A stretch of DNA of 64,000 bases from Sinohyriopsis cumingii (lineage: Eukaryota; Mollusca; Bivalvia; Unionida; Unionidae), in assembly GCA_028554795.2 (NCBI GenBank), contig CM068824.1:157402789-157466788 (forward strand), read 5' to 3'. The notes beneath the pieces are model-generated. The model did no database searches, was not told the DNA's origin, and saw nothing but the letters and a program-made list of their open reading frames with translations. This document shows, piece by piece, positions 1 through 13,110 of the stretch. The translations under genes and the position numbers were made by a program. Position 1 is the stretch's first letter. The number at the start of each line of letters is the position of its first letter.

Positions 1-860
1 TGACCTAAAGTTTTTCCAATCTCCATGGATGAATCCATACATCTATCTCAACACGACACAACGCCAAAGCCAACACAACTTTCGAAACGATTTCTTCAGG
101 CTATAGAACAATAGAATGTTCAGAAAAACAAGTGAAAATATTAGGCATCGTAAGAAAATCGAAATCGTTAATCACGAACATCGAGGAGATTAGATCGTGC
201 CAACGAAGATTTCATCATCATGAAATGCTTTGACGAAGAACGCATCGCCATCGAATACAGAAAATCGAATATTCTGCTGGACAAACCTATCTACGTCGGA
301 GCAGTCGTGCTCGGTCTGTCCAAAACGCTCATGCTGGAATTTCACTACGACTTCATCAAGTGTAAGTATGGTGATAAAGCCAAACTGCGCATGACTGATA
401 CCGACACGCTCGTGTATGAAATTCAAGCAAACGATGTCTACGCAGACATGTATCAACATCCGGAGCTCTTCGACCACAGCGATTATCCTACAGACCATCC
501 CATCTACTGCGATGAAAAGTGGTAGGAAAATTCAAATATGAAGCTTGTGGAGTACCCATCAAGTAATTTATAGGACTTTGATCCAAAACGTACTACATTG
601 CACGCGACGATGGTATACTCATGAAAAAAGCCAACGAAGTCAAACACACGGTCACTGCCCAAATAGCCACCAAAATAAGTATCACAAACAGTCATTACAT
701 GGACATCTCCATTACTACTCCATGAGAATCTTTTGATGAAAATGACACTAGATCTCCACCACACTCATCAACAACAAAGGATTATGCCCCATTGATGATA
801 AACGTTACTCAACCGATGGCATTCGTACATTTGCTCATGGTCACAAAGACATAGAAAGAC
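1..860 (+). pseudogene. Decayed C-terminal part of a Polinton-type DNA polymerase B (different lineage from the 28952 gene)
   Basis: Conceptual translation in shifting frames gives a recognisable palm-domain remnant. A DFF-L-N-N-x-MF-KT-ENIR-like block lies near 88-155. The longest open piece (220-525) holds KPIYVGAVVLGLSKTLMLEF and then the motif C triad DTDT near 393-410. Further on, GKFKYEACGVPIK is at about 525-570 and a DDKRYSTDGIRTFAHGH-like C-terminal block at about 788-846. In-frame stops and frameshifts separate these pieces, so it is a dead gene. The 5' part lies beyond the left edge of the window. The residues around motif C resemble the other major Polinton polymerase type and are unlike the 28952-32992 polymerase, which reads YFDTDSCIY there. 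So this is a separate, older insertion. Family assignment rests on motif recognition. Confidence 0.8.
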
Positions 861-1309
861 AAAAAGTGAGCAAGAGCCACACTAGTATAGTGTTATGGTG
901 AACTAGAACCCCATGGTTTCCTAAAGAGGTTTTGTATCCGTTAAATCGAACCATAAAACACTCCTTATGGACCGGTGAGCCAAAAAACCAATTTTCCTAT
1001 ACTACATTTGTGTCTTGAATAGCTACTTGACACAAGAATTTGTCACGTGTTTCATTAGTATAGCTTGTTGCTTAATAAAGCACATTCAGCTGCAAATTAT
1101 ATTTTTCTAACAGAAGCAACAATAAATTGTGTCATATTTATATCGGTGATAGTGTATATTGGTCACTGAAAACATCGTGTTTATATGGTCGCTGAAAAAG
1201 CCAGAGCAAAATAAATTTAAATAAAATTAAGTATAAACGACAAAGAAACAATAGTGTTACTATAAAAGAGTATAAAAACGATTTAAATAAAATCCACAGT
1301 TCATTTGAA

Positions 1310-2540
1310 AATGACGTGATGAGGAAAGTTTCTTATGGGCAACTACGCATTTGTTTGAAGAATACGTCAGTTCTAACGGATCTCGCTTGGTAATTTAGAT
1401 AATCCATTTTATAAAGTCAGATGGTGAAACATCATCTCTCTCTGCCCATTGTCTTGTCTTGTAAAAAGTAAAAGAGTATTGTAACCCAAATTTGAAACTT
1501 TCAACTTCTTTCCTCAGCTAATGAAGACTCATTTAACTCCCACCTAATGAAATGTGTATTCAGTGTAACTAGTTTGGGCACCTGTACAGAATGATGTATC
1601 ACTATTAAACTAATCAAATAACACCTACGTGCTGTCGGCCAACTTCGCTAGCCGAAGTTCCGATATGATAACCGTACCTACACCTTGGCGGATCGAACTG
1701 ATATTTTAGTGCTTTATCCTAGTAACATGTACTGCAGTTCATCAGTTGCCTCCCTTAGTATATAATGCCATCTAACCCATGGCGTGTAACATCGGTGCCG
1801 TATATACGGGCCGAACATGGTATATACAATTAACTTAAAAAGAATACTTTGTTAAGCGATTACGTGTGTATTTGAGTGAAGGGTGTTCGTTCAAACACGG
1901 ACCGGCAGTTGAAAATTGTTTATTTTTCAATCCATTAAAGCTTTGTGCTCCCCTTATTTGAACAGATAAATTTTGATTGGATGCGGTGTTTTGCTGTTGT
2001 GTACAATGAAATTCACAGCCCCGAAGCAAATAAATATCTGCTTGATATGCCAAGGTTTAAATAAGGTTATCGTATCGTAACTTTGGCTAGCGAAGACAGG
2101 AGGTAGGCTTGAGGTAGGTGTTTCCCTTATTTCCTCAAGACAGCATTCGTTGTTAACTGAATGGTTGGTAAATGCACGACTACAACAAATAATTGTTATA
2201 TAATGGGCTAACAATCACACATTCACTAAACCCTAATTTCACACATGTCTGGTTTTACTTGCTTCACATTTGTCTGACCCGTCAGTATGCCATTCCATGC
2301 CATAGACCGGGTATTCACGCCATGCACCAAACGACCCAAACACCTAATACACATAATTATTTCTATCTCAAATTACTGAACACGCATACATGAAAATATC
2401 CCATGAACTCCTTATGTTAAGAAAATTGGATAAGTTGACTTTACGAAACCAATCCGTGCTACCATAATGTCGTATGCATACTTTACGTATGACGCCTGCT
2501 TCAAGTAAATGGCTAATTATTCAGTTTGCGAAATGTCTTC
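1310..2540. repeat. Dispersed repeat family A, copy 1
   Basis: This stretch shares many collinear blocks with 47575-48510 and partly with 18300-18905. One block is 'ttatgggcaa-tacgca', then 'ttggtaatttaga-aatcca', a short TC tract, 'agctaatgaagact', 'cctaattt', 'cccaaacacctaa' and 'ttatgttaagaaa', in the same order. No coding potential is visible. It may be a non-autonomous transposable element. The ends are approximate because no terminal repeats were resolved by eye. Confidence 0.55.
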
Positions 2541-3530
2541 CCAACACCTACTTTCCATAAACAAAAAATAATAAAAAAATTCTAACATTGATATGAACAG
2601 GAGCCTAAATAAGATATCCAACCGCCACGTTTGCTACAATATGCATATTTATTGCACCAGAAATACATGTCACTCTTTTGCACATCATCCCTTGGCATTT
2701 CTTCTCCTCTTTCTAGGATTTCATTTTCTCGATTTTATGCTCGAATTTGGATTTCAAGTGTCCGTTAATAATCTATGAAAGACTAAATATCGTTTTTGTA
2801 AACTAAGATGGTTACTTTTCTAAGCCATTTGAAACTTCGAGAGTTTAAACAGGACCAGTAATATTGTATCAATATATAACAGAACATGCATCATTTGATG
2901 AACTAGATAAATACATAAAAACACATTCTCTTCACATGCAATCTAAGGTATACGTACTTGTAAAGAGCTAAGATACTCTTTACAAATAAGCTTAGAATAC
3001 ATGGTTAGTAGGACGCAGTACGACAAATACTGATCCTGCAGTGTCCTTCCAATCAACATACATTTACTTACATTGCAGCAGACACATGCATATGCAAAGT
3101 TATGTACACTATTTCTTTTCTCTCACCAAACAAATATGTATTCATATATATGTAATTTTTTCTAGCTTTTCAGCCGACAAATATCTTTGCATATAAATGC
3201 TAACATTTTCTGCTTATAGTAGACAGATATATTTGTAGATGTTTTTAGGTTTTCAACAGGTTCATATGTATGGATATGTCTGTAGATTGTTCCTTTCTTT
3301 TGAGCAGAGGTATTTAGATTTTTCTGAATTAGCAACAACGATGTATGTATGAAGACGAAGTTGTTCTTTCTATTTTTCGATAAAAACATATGGATGCATG
3401 TGTATGTAGATTGTTCTGTTCTTTTTCAGAGTACATGCGTATTCATGTAGATTCCTGTATAGTGTTGCAACATAAACATATGTATGCAAAGGCATGTTGA
3501 TTTCTCTGGTGTTTTTCCAGTCGAGACATA

Positions 3531-3581
<51 letters not shown>

Positions 3582-6500
3582 TTTTTTTCCCCCTGGATTT
3601 CGAGCATATATATGTATGCTAATATTTATAGCCAATACTACAAATTTATCTCTCAACATTTGGTGATAATTACATAGTTCGCATTGTGATGAAGGGAAAA
3701 TTATTTGGACCATCGTCTATGTGAAGCTTTTCCCTTTGAATATATGGTTTCCGTTTATCGGTGGCTTATGTGTGTCTTGTAAAATTTGTGATACTTTGGG
3801 AATATTTGAAAATGAAGTTTCTTTTTTTTTTGTATCTCTTCTATCCTTGTGTCAATTTATAACTTTTTGAAAAACCCTTATGGGAATAAAGTTGCACAAA
3901 GTAAACTACATATTCACATAATTTCACTGAGGTACGTATGATTATAATAAACTGTGCTGAACTATCTTAACCAGTCTAAATTGTTGTGAAACAATGATCA
4001 ATCCGAAAAAAACACTAGATTTCTGACTGCTAGAAAGGAAAGCAACAAGCCATTAACCAGGGCCGCTACAAGTTAACATTATGGGAATTTGGATAATGAA
4101 GATGTGAGTAGTGTTGCCCTAATCCAGAGTGGTGTACCTAAAAAAAAATAACCTTTTATTAATTTATTAGTGACCAGAGATTAATTAGGTGACTTAGTTT
4201 CTAGCATAGTTCCCTTCTGTTTGATAGACGTAAATTCGAACTAATGAAGGAAGTAAGCATACAACTTGTAAACAGACCGTGGGAGTTAAAAGACACATTG
4301 ACTCAATGAACTTTGAAAATAACCAGTTATGAGAGAATAAGAGGACTCAAGGAAAGAAAACAAAAAAACTATATGTGTGTGTGTGTGTGTGTGAATGTGT
4401 GTTAGTTTTCACTAAAGGAAAGGAAAAAACGGGTTAGTACATTTGGTGTTTTTTGTGTTATTTGTTTTTAACTGCAATGTATTCATGTTAAAATTTAATA
4501 ACTAAACCAACATTCTTCTGTAGAACAGAAATCCTGTGGCTCTATATTGGGCAAAATCATACACATGATGAGTGGTGCATGAAATTGCACTACACTTATC
4601 GATTTTTGAAACATGTTGTGTTCGTGTGTGCAAAAAGTGTATCCAAAGTTGTGTTTGAGTGCATTTCATGTTTCATGGTAACCGTTGTATGATGCATGTT
4701 TATATAAGCTCTATGATTTTATTCAAAAACATAATTAAATAATGGATATCAAGATTTTAAATTTTATCAATGAACGTTTGGGGTTTACACAGTCCCAAAT
4801 TCAAACGAAGAGATATTTTCAAACAAAAGAATGCATCCGATGTATGTTTGCAGCGGATACATAGTCCTAGATACAATCTTGCAGCTTCCTTTAAGGTATG
4901 ATAATTAAATATGATTCACTTAAACTCATTTGTGTGCTATATAAAACTTTTCCTGGATTAGGCGCCTTTCGAAAGTGAAGATAGTTTATGCCAAACACTG
5001 GTTTCTTACCAGATATTTGGAAAATGTTGTGGTACACTGTTATTAAAATTAGGAAAAGACATATTCAAAGAAATGTCTAAATCAATTAAAATATATTTTG
5101 GTGTGATGTTGTCATGATTTATCATAATGGAAATATAAACCTTCGATATTCTTAATTTAGTAACTATAGCTAATTTTAAATCATGCGCAGTCTGGGGATA
5201 AAACGGTCTTGTGCTTATATAAGATCTTTATAATGCAGAAAGATCTCTATTAAGTTTTGAAGAAATGAAACAAGCAACACAAACTAATAATTGTAAACAG
5301 TACTTTGCTCTTATCGCAAAGATATCACGCGTGTTTGTGTCTGTGTGTGTGTGAATTAGAACTACGATATAAAATTGTGGACTGGTATTATTGAGTATCA
5401 AGATAAGTATTTTGACTTGATGCATTTTAACCAAAAAGTCAACCAGCACTTACTGTTCTATATATACAAATATGGTGAAGTAATATCGATAGCTTGAGTA
5501 AACGTTTTTATAAAACGAAATGTTTAACATGACTATCAAACATAAAGTTTTTAACATTACCAGATCAATCTGTTAGTGTTTATTTTCACCTTCGCTACCT
5601 GTGATTTATACACCCAAATCTCCATAACTATCTATGGAGTTTTAGATACGGGCCATTCTTGTCGAGCGTGCTTACTTACATTGCCAGACAGACGTATTTT
5701 GAGGCACACTGCCTGAAATATTGTAAGCATACAATACTCCCCAAGAAACTCTTGTGCGTTTTGAGGCAATGTTGATGATAGGACAAATTGTACATCATGC
5801 CTTTTTCATTTTTAATGTTTTATTTTATTTGTTATTTATCTACATTTACAGAATTTCAACATCATTACGTTTGGTTTTTATCTTGTTGTACTTAATTGTA
5901 CATTAGTTCCTAAGGATATACCTTCATAAATGTTTGCACATTTTAATTTTTCATTTTTTGGACCTTAACGTTTTGTCAGCACTTCACAGAAACTTTTGTG
6001 ATTAGATGAAGTTAAAAGCTACTACAGCCTAATACCAGATTATAAATTCCAGACTGCCAATACAATAATCACTTGTTGTCACTCAGAGCTAAAATACTTT
6101 TTTAGTAACCTAGATGATTTAGTAATTAATTATTATCTTTTCAAATGCCCTTTTCCTCAACCATTGCAATATATCATCCGAAAAATGTACATTCAAAATT
6201 CGTTTTAACTCGGAAGATTATGATTCACTAAATCAACAATATACAATGTTTTTGAAACAAATTGTCAGGCTGCATTGCAAGAAAATATGCAGATAAAAAT
6301 AATGTAATATGATCTGGTCCTTGATTTATATTCATAAGGAGATTATGTGCGCCTACCAATATATTCATAATGTGTGTACAACCAGATCTAACAACCAGAT
6401 CTAAAATATTTAAGTGTTGTCTAGAATGGGCAGCACTGTTAGATGTACATCAACTGTTCCGATAATCTTATCAATATAGCTCAATATAATATACCATAAA

Positions 6501-6944
6501 CTTATTGTTTATATGACTTTGTATTCCATTCTCATGCAGACGAAATTATTAGCAATAGAAGATCAAAGTTCAAAGTTCTTGCCGTAAGTAACGACATGGG
6601 GGGGGAAGGGTAAAAATCTATTGTAACATACATTCATTTTAACTGACATCAACGTGCCAGACACGAACCGAAGCCACTATTAACCCAGTGTGTACACTTT
6701 AAATTTGAGACTTATACAGTCTTAGACGATACAGACGATTACACAATAGGATGTTTCTCAACACAGATGCAAATAGTCCTCAGGCAGAAAGGTAAGTTGG
6801 TGCACAACAGCCATACAGATTTCTCCGAAATCGTGAAAAACAAGAAAAAGTCAGTGCGCAGTCGGGATTTGTGTGTCAGAAATGACAATAATACAAACTT
6901 GCATTCGAACTCTCAAGACATATATCATCAATTCATTTTGACCG
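2541..6944. other. AT-rich non-coding DNA
   Basis: No gene is recognisable on either strand. The short open frames have no domain, splice or codon signal. The stretch contains a TA microsatellite (3531-3577), short TG tracts near 4374-4392 and 5339-5352, and otherwise unstructured AT-rich sequence. Confidence 0.5.
3531..3577. repeat. TA microsatellite
   Basis: Uninterrupted TA dinucleotide run. Confidence 0.95.
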
Positions 6945-7275
6945 CTCAGGTGGCTTAGTGGTTAGAACGTCCGCCTCGGATGCGGGAGGTATTGGGTTCG
7001 ATCCCCGGCAGAGTCATGCCAAAGGCTTACAAAAATGGTACAAACAGCTGCCTCGCTTGGCGCTCAGCATCAAGAGGGATGTGTTAGGACTGGTCGGCCT
7101 GGTGTCAGGATCATGTGACTGGGTGGGCCATCATGCTAGATGTCTGCGGCATGATGCCCCAGTTCTAGACATCACAACAAACTGCCACATTGCAGACATC
7201 TTAGCGATATGACTGACAAACTGTTAAAGCTACGTAAAAAATCCAAATCACACACACACATCACATCAATTCATT
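6945..7275 (+). mobile_element. tRNA-derived SINE
   Basis: The 5' head looks like a tRNA gene. There is an A-box-like tggcttagtggttag near 6952-6966 and a perfect B-box ggttcgatccc near 6995-7006, with a foldable anticodon arm between them. About 250 bp of non-tRNA body follow, including ctgcctcgcttggcgctcag at about 7050, and a CA-rich tail ends near 7268. The internal Pol III promoter and simple tail are those of a tRNA-headed SINE. The body resembles the conserved central domain I remember from mollusc SINEs, but this was not checked against a library. The strand follows the tRNA head. Confidence 0.8.
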
Positions 7276-10200
7276 TTGTAGGGCCGAGAGAATATGTGCC
7301 AATAGCTTAGTAGACAGGCAATACACAAAGTAAATTATATTATTATATATGCAATAGGTTCTGAAGTAGAACATACAGGTGAATAAAGTCATCTCCCACT
7401 CACCCACCCAACACTTCCATCTCTCTCTGTCCCTCTCTCTCTCTCTCTCTCTCTCTCTCAGAGAGTTTAAAATTGTCAAACTGAACTGCTGGTTAGAATA
7501 GGGCATCTTCAGTATGTTTTGGGCACTCACCAAGTGACTTTACACCCGGTACAGATAGCAAAAACAACCCCACAATTTTTGGTCCTTAGCCAGTGCCTTG
7601 AAACAAATCTTTTTAGAACCAGTGACTTTTCAAAGATCCCATATTCATTTTTCTTTTCTAAACATAAAAGCATATACCAACCTATATTGTGCAGTCCTTG
7701 TCCCACGCACCCGAGATTCCAATGAGACCAATGAGGCATAATATTGGCCTGGATGAGCTTAGCCTAACTTGTTCGTCATTTGCTGCGGTGTCACATTTTA
7801 AGGTGAGATGTGTGTTTTTGTGCTTTCCACTCACACTAACTTCATGATTTAAATCTTAACAGCGCATATGCGTTTTATCTTTTACAAAATATAAATCTTT
7901 ATCTAAATTCATTACAAAGTAGCACATTTGCACGCTCAAACAAGACTGAAATGTCCGCAGAGTTGCATTTTTACAGGAACGCTCTTAACAGGGGTTTGAA
8001 GAGTTAACTCTCCATCAACACACAGCTTTGTGCAATGAAAATTTAACGATGTACTCTGTCTTTCTCCCTATGTCATTTTCTAAATTCACATTGATAGAGT
8101 TATAATTGTTGCATAGATAAGGTAGTGGCACAAATGAATGCAGCACAAATTCCTTCACAGCTGGAATGTTTACTCACGCCAACAGATTAACTGTTAGGAG
8201 ATTTAGAAATTATGGCACGTATACATCCTAATAAATACCAACGAGATTTGCGTCGCATCCACAAATTAGATTTTGGAAGACAGCTGACTTTCGTATAAAG
8301 TAAGGAAGAATGCATAATATGTGTAACTATCAGTTCCACGCATTTGAATTTTCCCTAACTGCAAATCGAAAATATTAAGATAAAATGCAATCAAAGTCTT
8401 AAGGTAATGTAAAATCGTGTAGTTTTAATTGGTGTTATATGACATAGCTAGAATGAAGAGAACTTGAGAGAAAAGTTTTGTCTTCTGTAAGGTACTAATC
8501 AAGTCAGTTCTTATATTGCATCAATGACATTAAAATAAAAAGGTAAAACAAGAAACGCACTTGATGCATTCACCACCAAAGTTCATAATATTTTCATTCC
8601 ACTAAGGTTAAAATGTAAGGCTAATGCATGTATATCAGAAAGGTTCATTTCTTTATACGTGTCCTGACTGTTTCGATTATTTAGGTCATTCAACCAATAC
8701 ATCAATCTCGTTCATAATAATTTTGTTTATAGATTTTATTTCATCCACAAAATGAAGAAATCAATCTGAGTCAAGCATGGACTGACAATTTCAAATTACG
8801 TGCTGACATAAGCGCATGCTTACTCGACAAATATATTTCTCTATATTTTGTTTATACTATTGACAAATGTATGCTTACAAATTGTGGAGTATAATTTCAC
8901 TGGTATCAAAAATCTGAAATATTTCCAAATTTGGCTACGTCACATTGATATCTTGCTGTTTTTTCTTATTTTCTACCTCAAAATCGAAATTCAACTGCAG
9001 TTTCACGCCACGTCTTTATCCTGCTCCTAACACTATTCGACGAATTCACTAGGATATAATAAATAAAGATTTGTTGCGACAACGAGACGTATAAAATTGG
9101 ATCCAAAGCACTGTCCTAACACATACTAAATTGAGTATATGATTAAGATCAAAAAGCGGAGGCACTAGTACGGGCAAAACAAGAACAAGGCTATAACCAT
9201 CAGAAATGCAAATCGAGAAAAAATGTTGATCATTTACCTTTGATCCTCACACACAATCCACATTCCCTGCAAGTAGGTTGAATCATTCAAACCTACTAGC
9301 CTACCACTAAATGTTGCTAAATTTTCAAAAATGATCTTCCCTATTCAATCAGCTGAAGCGTACCGCAGATAAAATAAACCAGAATATATAGCTGTCAAAG
9401 GAAAAATGAATTGAAACAAAACCCCAAAACACATTTGCACATCCGAACTTTGCAAGGACAATATTTTAACAATTTGCTTGTCATTCATGAATCCTGGAAT
9501 ATTTTCCAGTCCAATTATATGTCTTTCGTAAATGTTGTACTTTTGACCCTGAGTCACGAGATTACTCGTGCATCATATCACAAGTCTTCCGTTATGTGTT
9601 CTACTGCCATTTTGTTTTACCCAAAAAAACTACGTACACACGTGTGTGTGTGTGTGAGTGTGTGAATGTGTGCGTGCGTGTGTGTGTGTGTGTTTATGTG
9701 GGTATAAGTGTGTGTGTATATTTAGTAAATTTCAACAAATGTTTTATTTCCCCAGACCACAAAGCGGAAAGCAAAAAGAGCGTTTATTATTGTAAACTAA
9801 ATCCGATTTAGTCCAAGAAAAATCTGTCACAAGTCCAAAAGTACAGCGTATTTCGAATGAACTTCAGTAGTGTTCCGAGTGAGTTCAAATTCTGAAAGTT
9901 CAGATCGAATAATACTTAGATGCTAACAGCCTCGATGTATCTAATGCCATAATACAAAATGTCTCAACATGAAATCACAATAATCGCAAAATATTTGATT
10001 TAGTCCGAAACCATTAATGAGCACTTTGTGATTCCAATGCATATTTTAAATGAATACATCATCTCAAACTAAAATTGAACACTGCTAAACAAACGGTTCC
10101 ACTTCAGATGTTAAGATAAGAATTAGGAATCCTGCGTAAACATTCTTGATATAGAAGACCAGAATGAGAGTAAAATGTCCGTTTCTAGAACGTCCTTACT

Positions 10201-10423
10201 TGTCAGGAAGTTAACATAAATGATAAGAAGAACATGGCAAATATCAGGTACACAAGGAAGTCACAAGGAGAAAATTCATTTCCTGAATTCAAATCCAAGT
10301 AAACATATTTAGATTCAAATAATAATTATCTTAAAATATATTATACAATAGTAAGCAAAAATTACCTATGTAATGTGTTGTTTGCAACAAATACATTAGT
10401 CAGGTAGGTCCAAACTCCTACCG
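7276..10423. other. Non-coding DNA with simple repeats
   Basis: No supported gene. It holds a TC tract (7433-7460) and a GT-rich microsatellite (9641-9715). Open frames here are short and low-complexity or lack any recognisable product. Confidence 0.5.
9641..9715. repeat. Imperfect GT microsatellite
   Basis: TG/GT dinucleotides with scattered interruptions. Confidence 0.9.
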
Positions 10424-10639
<216 letters not shown>

Positions 10640-10682
10640 ATGCTTTTAAAAAAAGTAACATGAAAAAATGAAGACAACAACC

Positions 10683-10990
10683 TTTGTAAAATCTAACAAA
10701 TAATTTATTTCTATAGTACACAAAGTGAAAAATGAGAAGAAAGAACTTACGGTATTGCTAATTAAATCTAAATTGTAATCCAGTAATTAAAAGTAACAAG
10801 TCCTATCAATGAAAAGTTCTAAGTGAATCTCAGTATGTACGCTGTATCAATGATATACCTTGAGATGTATACATTTTCATTGAAAGGAAACGAAGCTTGG
10901 CGAGATTAATTTTAAAGAAATATTTATTCAACGAGTGGTATATCGTTGATACTGAGTACAAAATGTACATCTATTTTATTAATACTACAT
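10683..10990 (-). repeat. LTR-like fragment related to the Gmr1-like retrotransposon LTR
   Basis: The start of this stretch matches the copies near 12255 and 54665: (a)atctaacaaataatttattt, then a purine-rich gap and aagaacttacgg. After about 100 bp the similarity fades. It is probably a diverged partial solo LTR of the family whose coding copy lies at 54.6-59.4 kb. The strand is inferred from that copy. Confidence 0.45.
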
Positions 10991-12194
10991 AACAATACAC
11001 ATATTTGCCCTTTTAACGGAGTTTACATTTTAACTACAGGCAACTATGTATTGGCCGAGTGAATGAACTCCTCTCATTCCTTCCGAATGTGTCCTCTACA
11101 AAATGTAGTTCTGTGGATTTTGTTGCTATTTACAATCACCTTTGCATATTGATAAGTTGGTTGCTCTATTTTTTAATTTCTATTTTTCTATTTTTATTCG
11201 CATTGATTAAATCAATATAAGGTACATTTATGATTTAAATGAAGAAAGCGGGGCACTACAAACACGTGGTTACCAACACGATTTACATGAACGCTCAGCC
11301 ATTCACGTACCCGCGCATGGCAACTAGTGTGGAATAGAATCTAAGCGAAATGACAAACAACAAGAAGTAATTAACATATTTCACTATATTTACAGTTGAT
11401 CTAAGTCATAGTTCTGCTTTAATAACTGCCACTACCAACCATAAGACTCTCTCTCCCTCTCTAATTATTATATTCAGAGCGAGTATGGTATGGTTTTCTC
11501 CCGATGTGAAAACTGGAATTATTTAAGGTTGTTGCAAAATGAACTAAGTATATTAGCAACTGATGTAGCAACGACTGACATAGCAATATACCGTTTATTT
11601 TGCTCCTTTTTGCCAAGATGAAATACCTCCGATATTTAAACAGGAAAATGATTATTTTTCTTTTCATTGTATACCCATCTAACAAGCGAATTGAAGCTCC
11701 TATAATTTTATCTCTCTTCATTCTTTTACCACCCAAAGTTCCTAAGATTTCGCAAATTGTAATCATATTTTACACTGATCATAAAACTCTACAGTTTAAG
11801 GGAACAGTAGGTGTAGGATGACCTAATTCGATGCAATAAATCGCAATCTTGACGTATTGTAAATAATATTTTCCTATCCGACCACATTACAGGTCCGACC
11901 AATTCAAATAATACACTGAGTTTTTATAATTGCTGACGAGGCTCTGCAGGTGCCATAATATCGTTGAGGGACAAACGGTAGTGTGCTGCTCTGGTTCAGA
12001 ATGCAGTCGTTATTCTGGTGAAAATGTATGCATGTGATTTTAACATGTGCAAATATAGGAATATAATATTGGAAAAGCATTTCACCAATAACGTTATATA
12101 TTTGGGCATTATAATAGGATATAACCTCAGCAAAAAGATCCTTTTCAATTTGTGTTGGAATGTTCCTTGGCTTCTTTACTGTATTTAAATGTGG

Positions 12195-13110
12195 GGATAG
12201 TCTTAGGCTCGAATAAACAGTGACAAAAGAAAGGGTGAAAACAATAAGCTTTGAAACATTTAACAAATAATATATATCCCTGGAAAAACACTGTACAAAT
12301 TGAAAAAATAAGAACTTGCGGTTTTAAAAATTTTATCCAAAAATAATCCAAGAGTAATCCACGAATCAAATTTTAGATGTCCTATTACTGAAATGTTCTA
12401 ATGAATTCAAGTTCAAGTCCCGACGAACAATTCAAATTGGAAGGTGATGAGGTATACTGTAGTCAGTATAGTGCTGATGTGTACATTCATTTGGTATTCC
12501 ACAGTCAATAATATTTCCGGTGTTTGAATTTCCGAATAAAACTTAATTAAATATCATTGTCCAAGGATTATGTATGAGCACACAAGTATTTCCAGAGAAA
12601 CGAATTCATCTTTTAGAATCAAAAAAATAAAATAAAACTCAAAAACTCAAAACTGGACACAGTAGAAGAAAACAACATAACATCAAGTGTTTAAAAGCCC
12701 AAACTAAAACTATTTCACAAAACATCTCTATTAAATCTAACTTCTGCGCCATTTCGGAAATGCCTGAATTGCGAAATAGAGGGCCACGTTATCATGTCTA
12801 CATCTGTAAGTCACGTATTCCCAACATGACCCTGATAAAAACTAATCATTTTACTCCAAGAATAAAATTAAAATAAAATTTTATTTACTTGTCTCGGTGA
12901 TAACTGAATCAAGGTCGGGACTAAGTCAAAAATAGAAAGTTTCTATTATTAAGTATTTATGAAAAGAGTAAAGTCAAAATGAATTTTCTGGAAAATATCA
13001 AATTACTAGTAAACAAAATTATATTATTTTGACATAATGAAATCAAAAATAAAAAGATTTTGAAACTTACAAACAACTAAATTAAATCAAATATAAATTA
13101 AATCAAATAC
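12195..13110 (-). repeat. Solo LTR (or LTR plus 3' UTR) of the Gmr1-like retrotransposon family
   Basis: It is collinear over about 900 bp with 54612-55520. Shared blocks include ttaggctcgaat, aataatccaagagtaatcca, tttccagagaaacgaatt and, at the far end, taaattaaatcaaatataaa. There is no coding sequence beside it, so it is best explained as a solo LTR. Divergence is high, with many indels, so it is old. The exact ends and any target duplication were not resolved. Confidence 0.65.

Noticed and set aside
6952-7010. Functional tRNA gene
   Set aside because: A and B boxes are present, but the acceptor stem does not close and a long non-tRNA body with a CA tail follows, so it is the head of a SINE.
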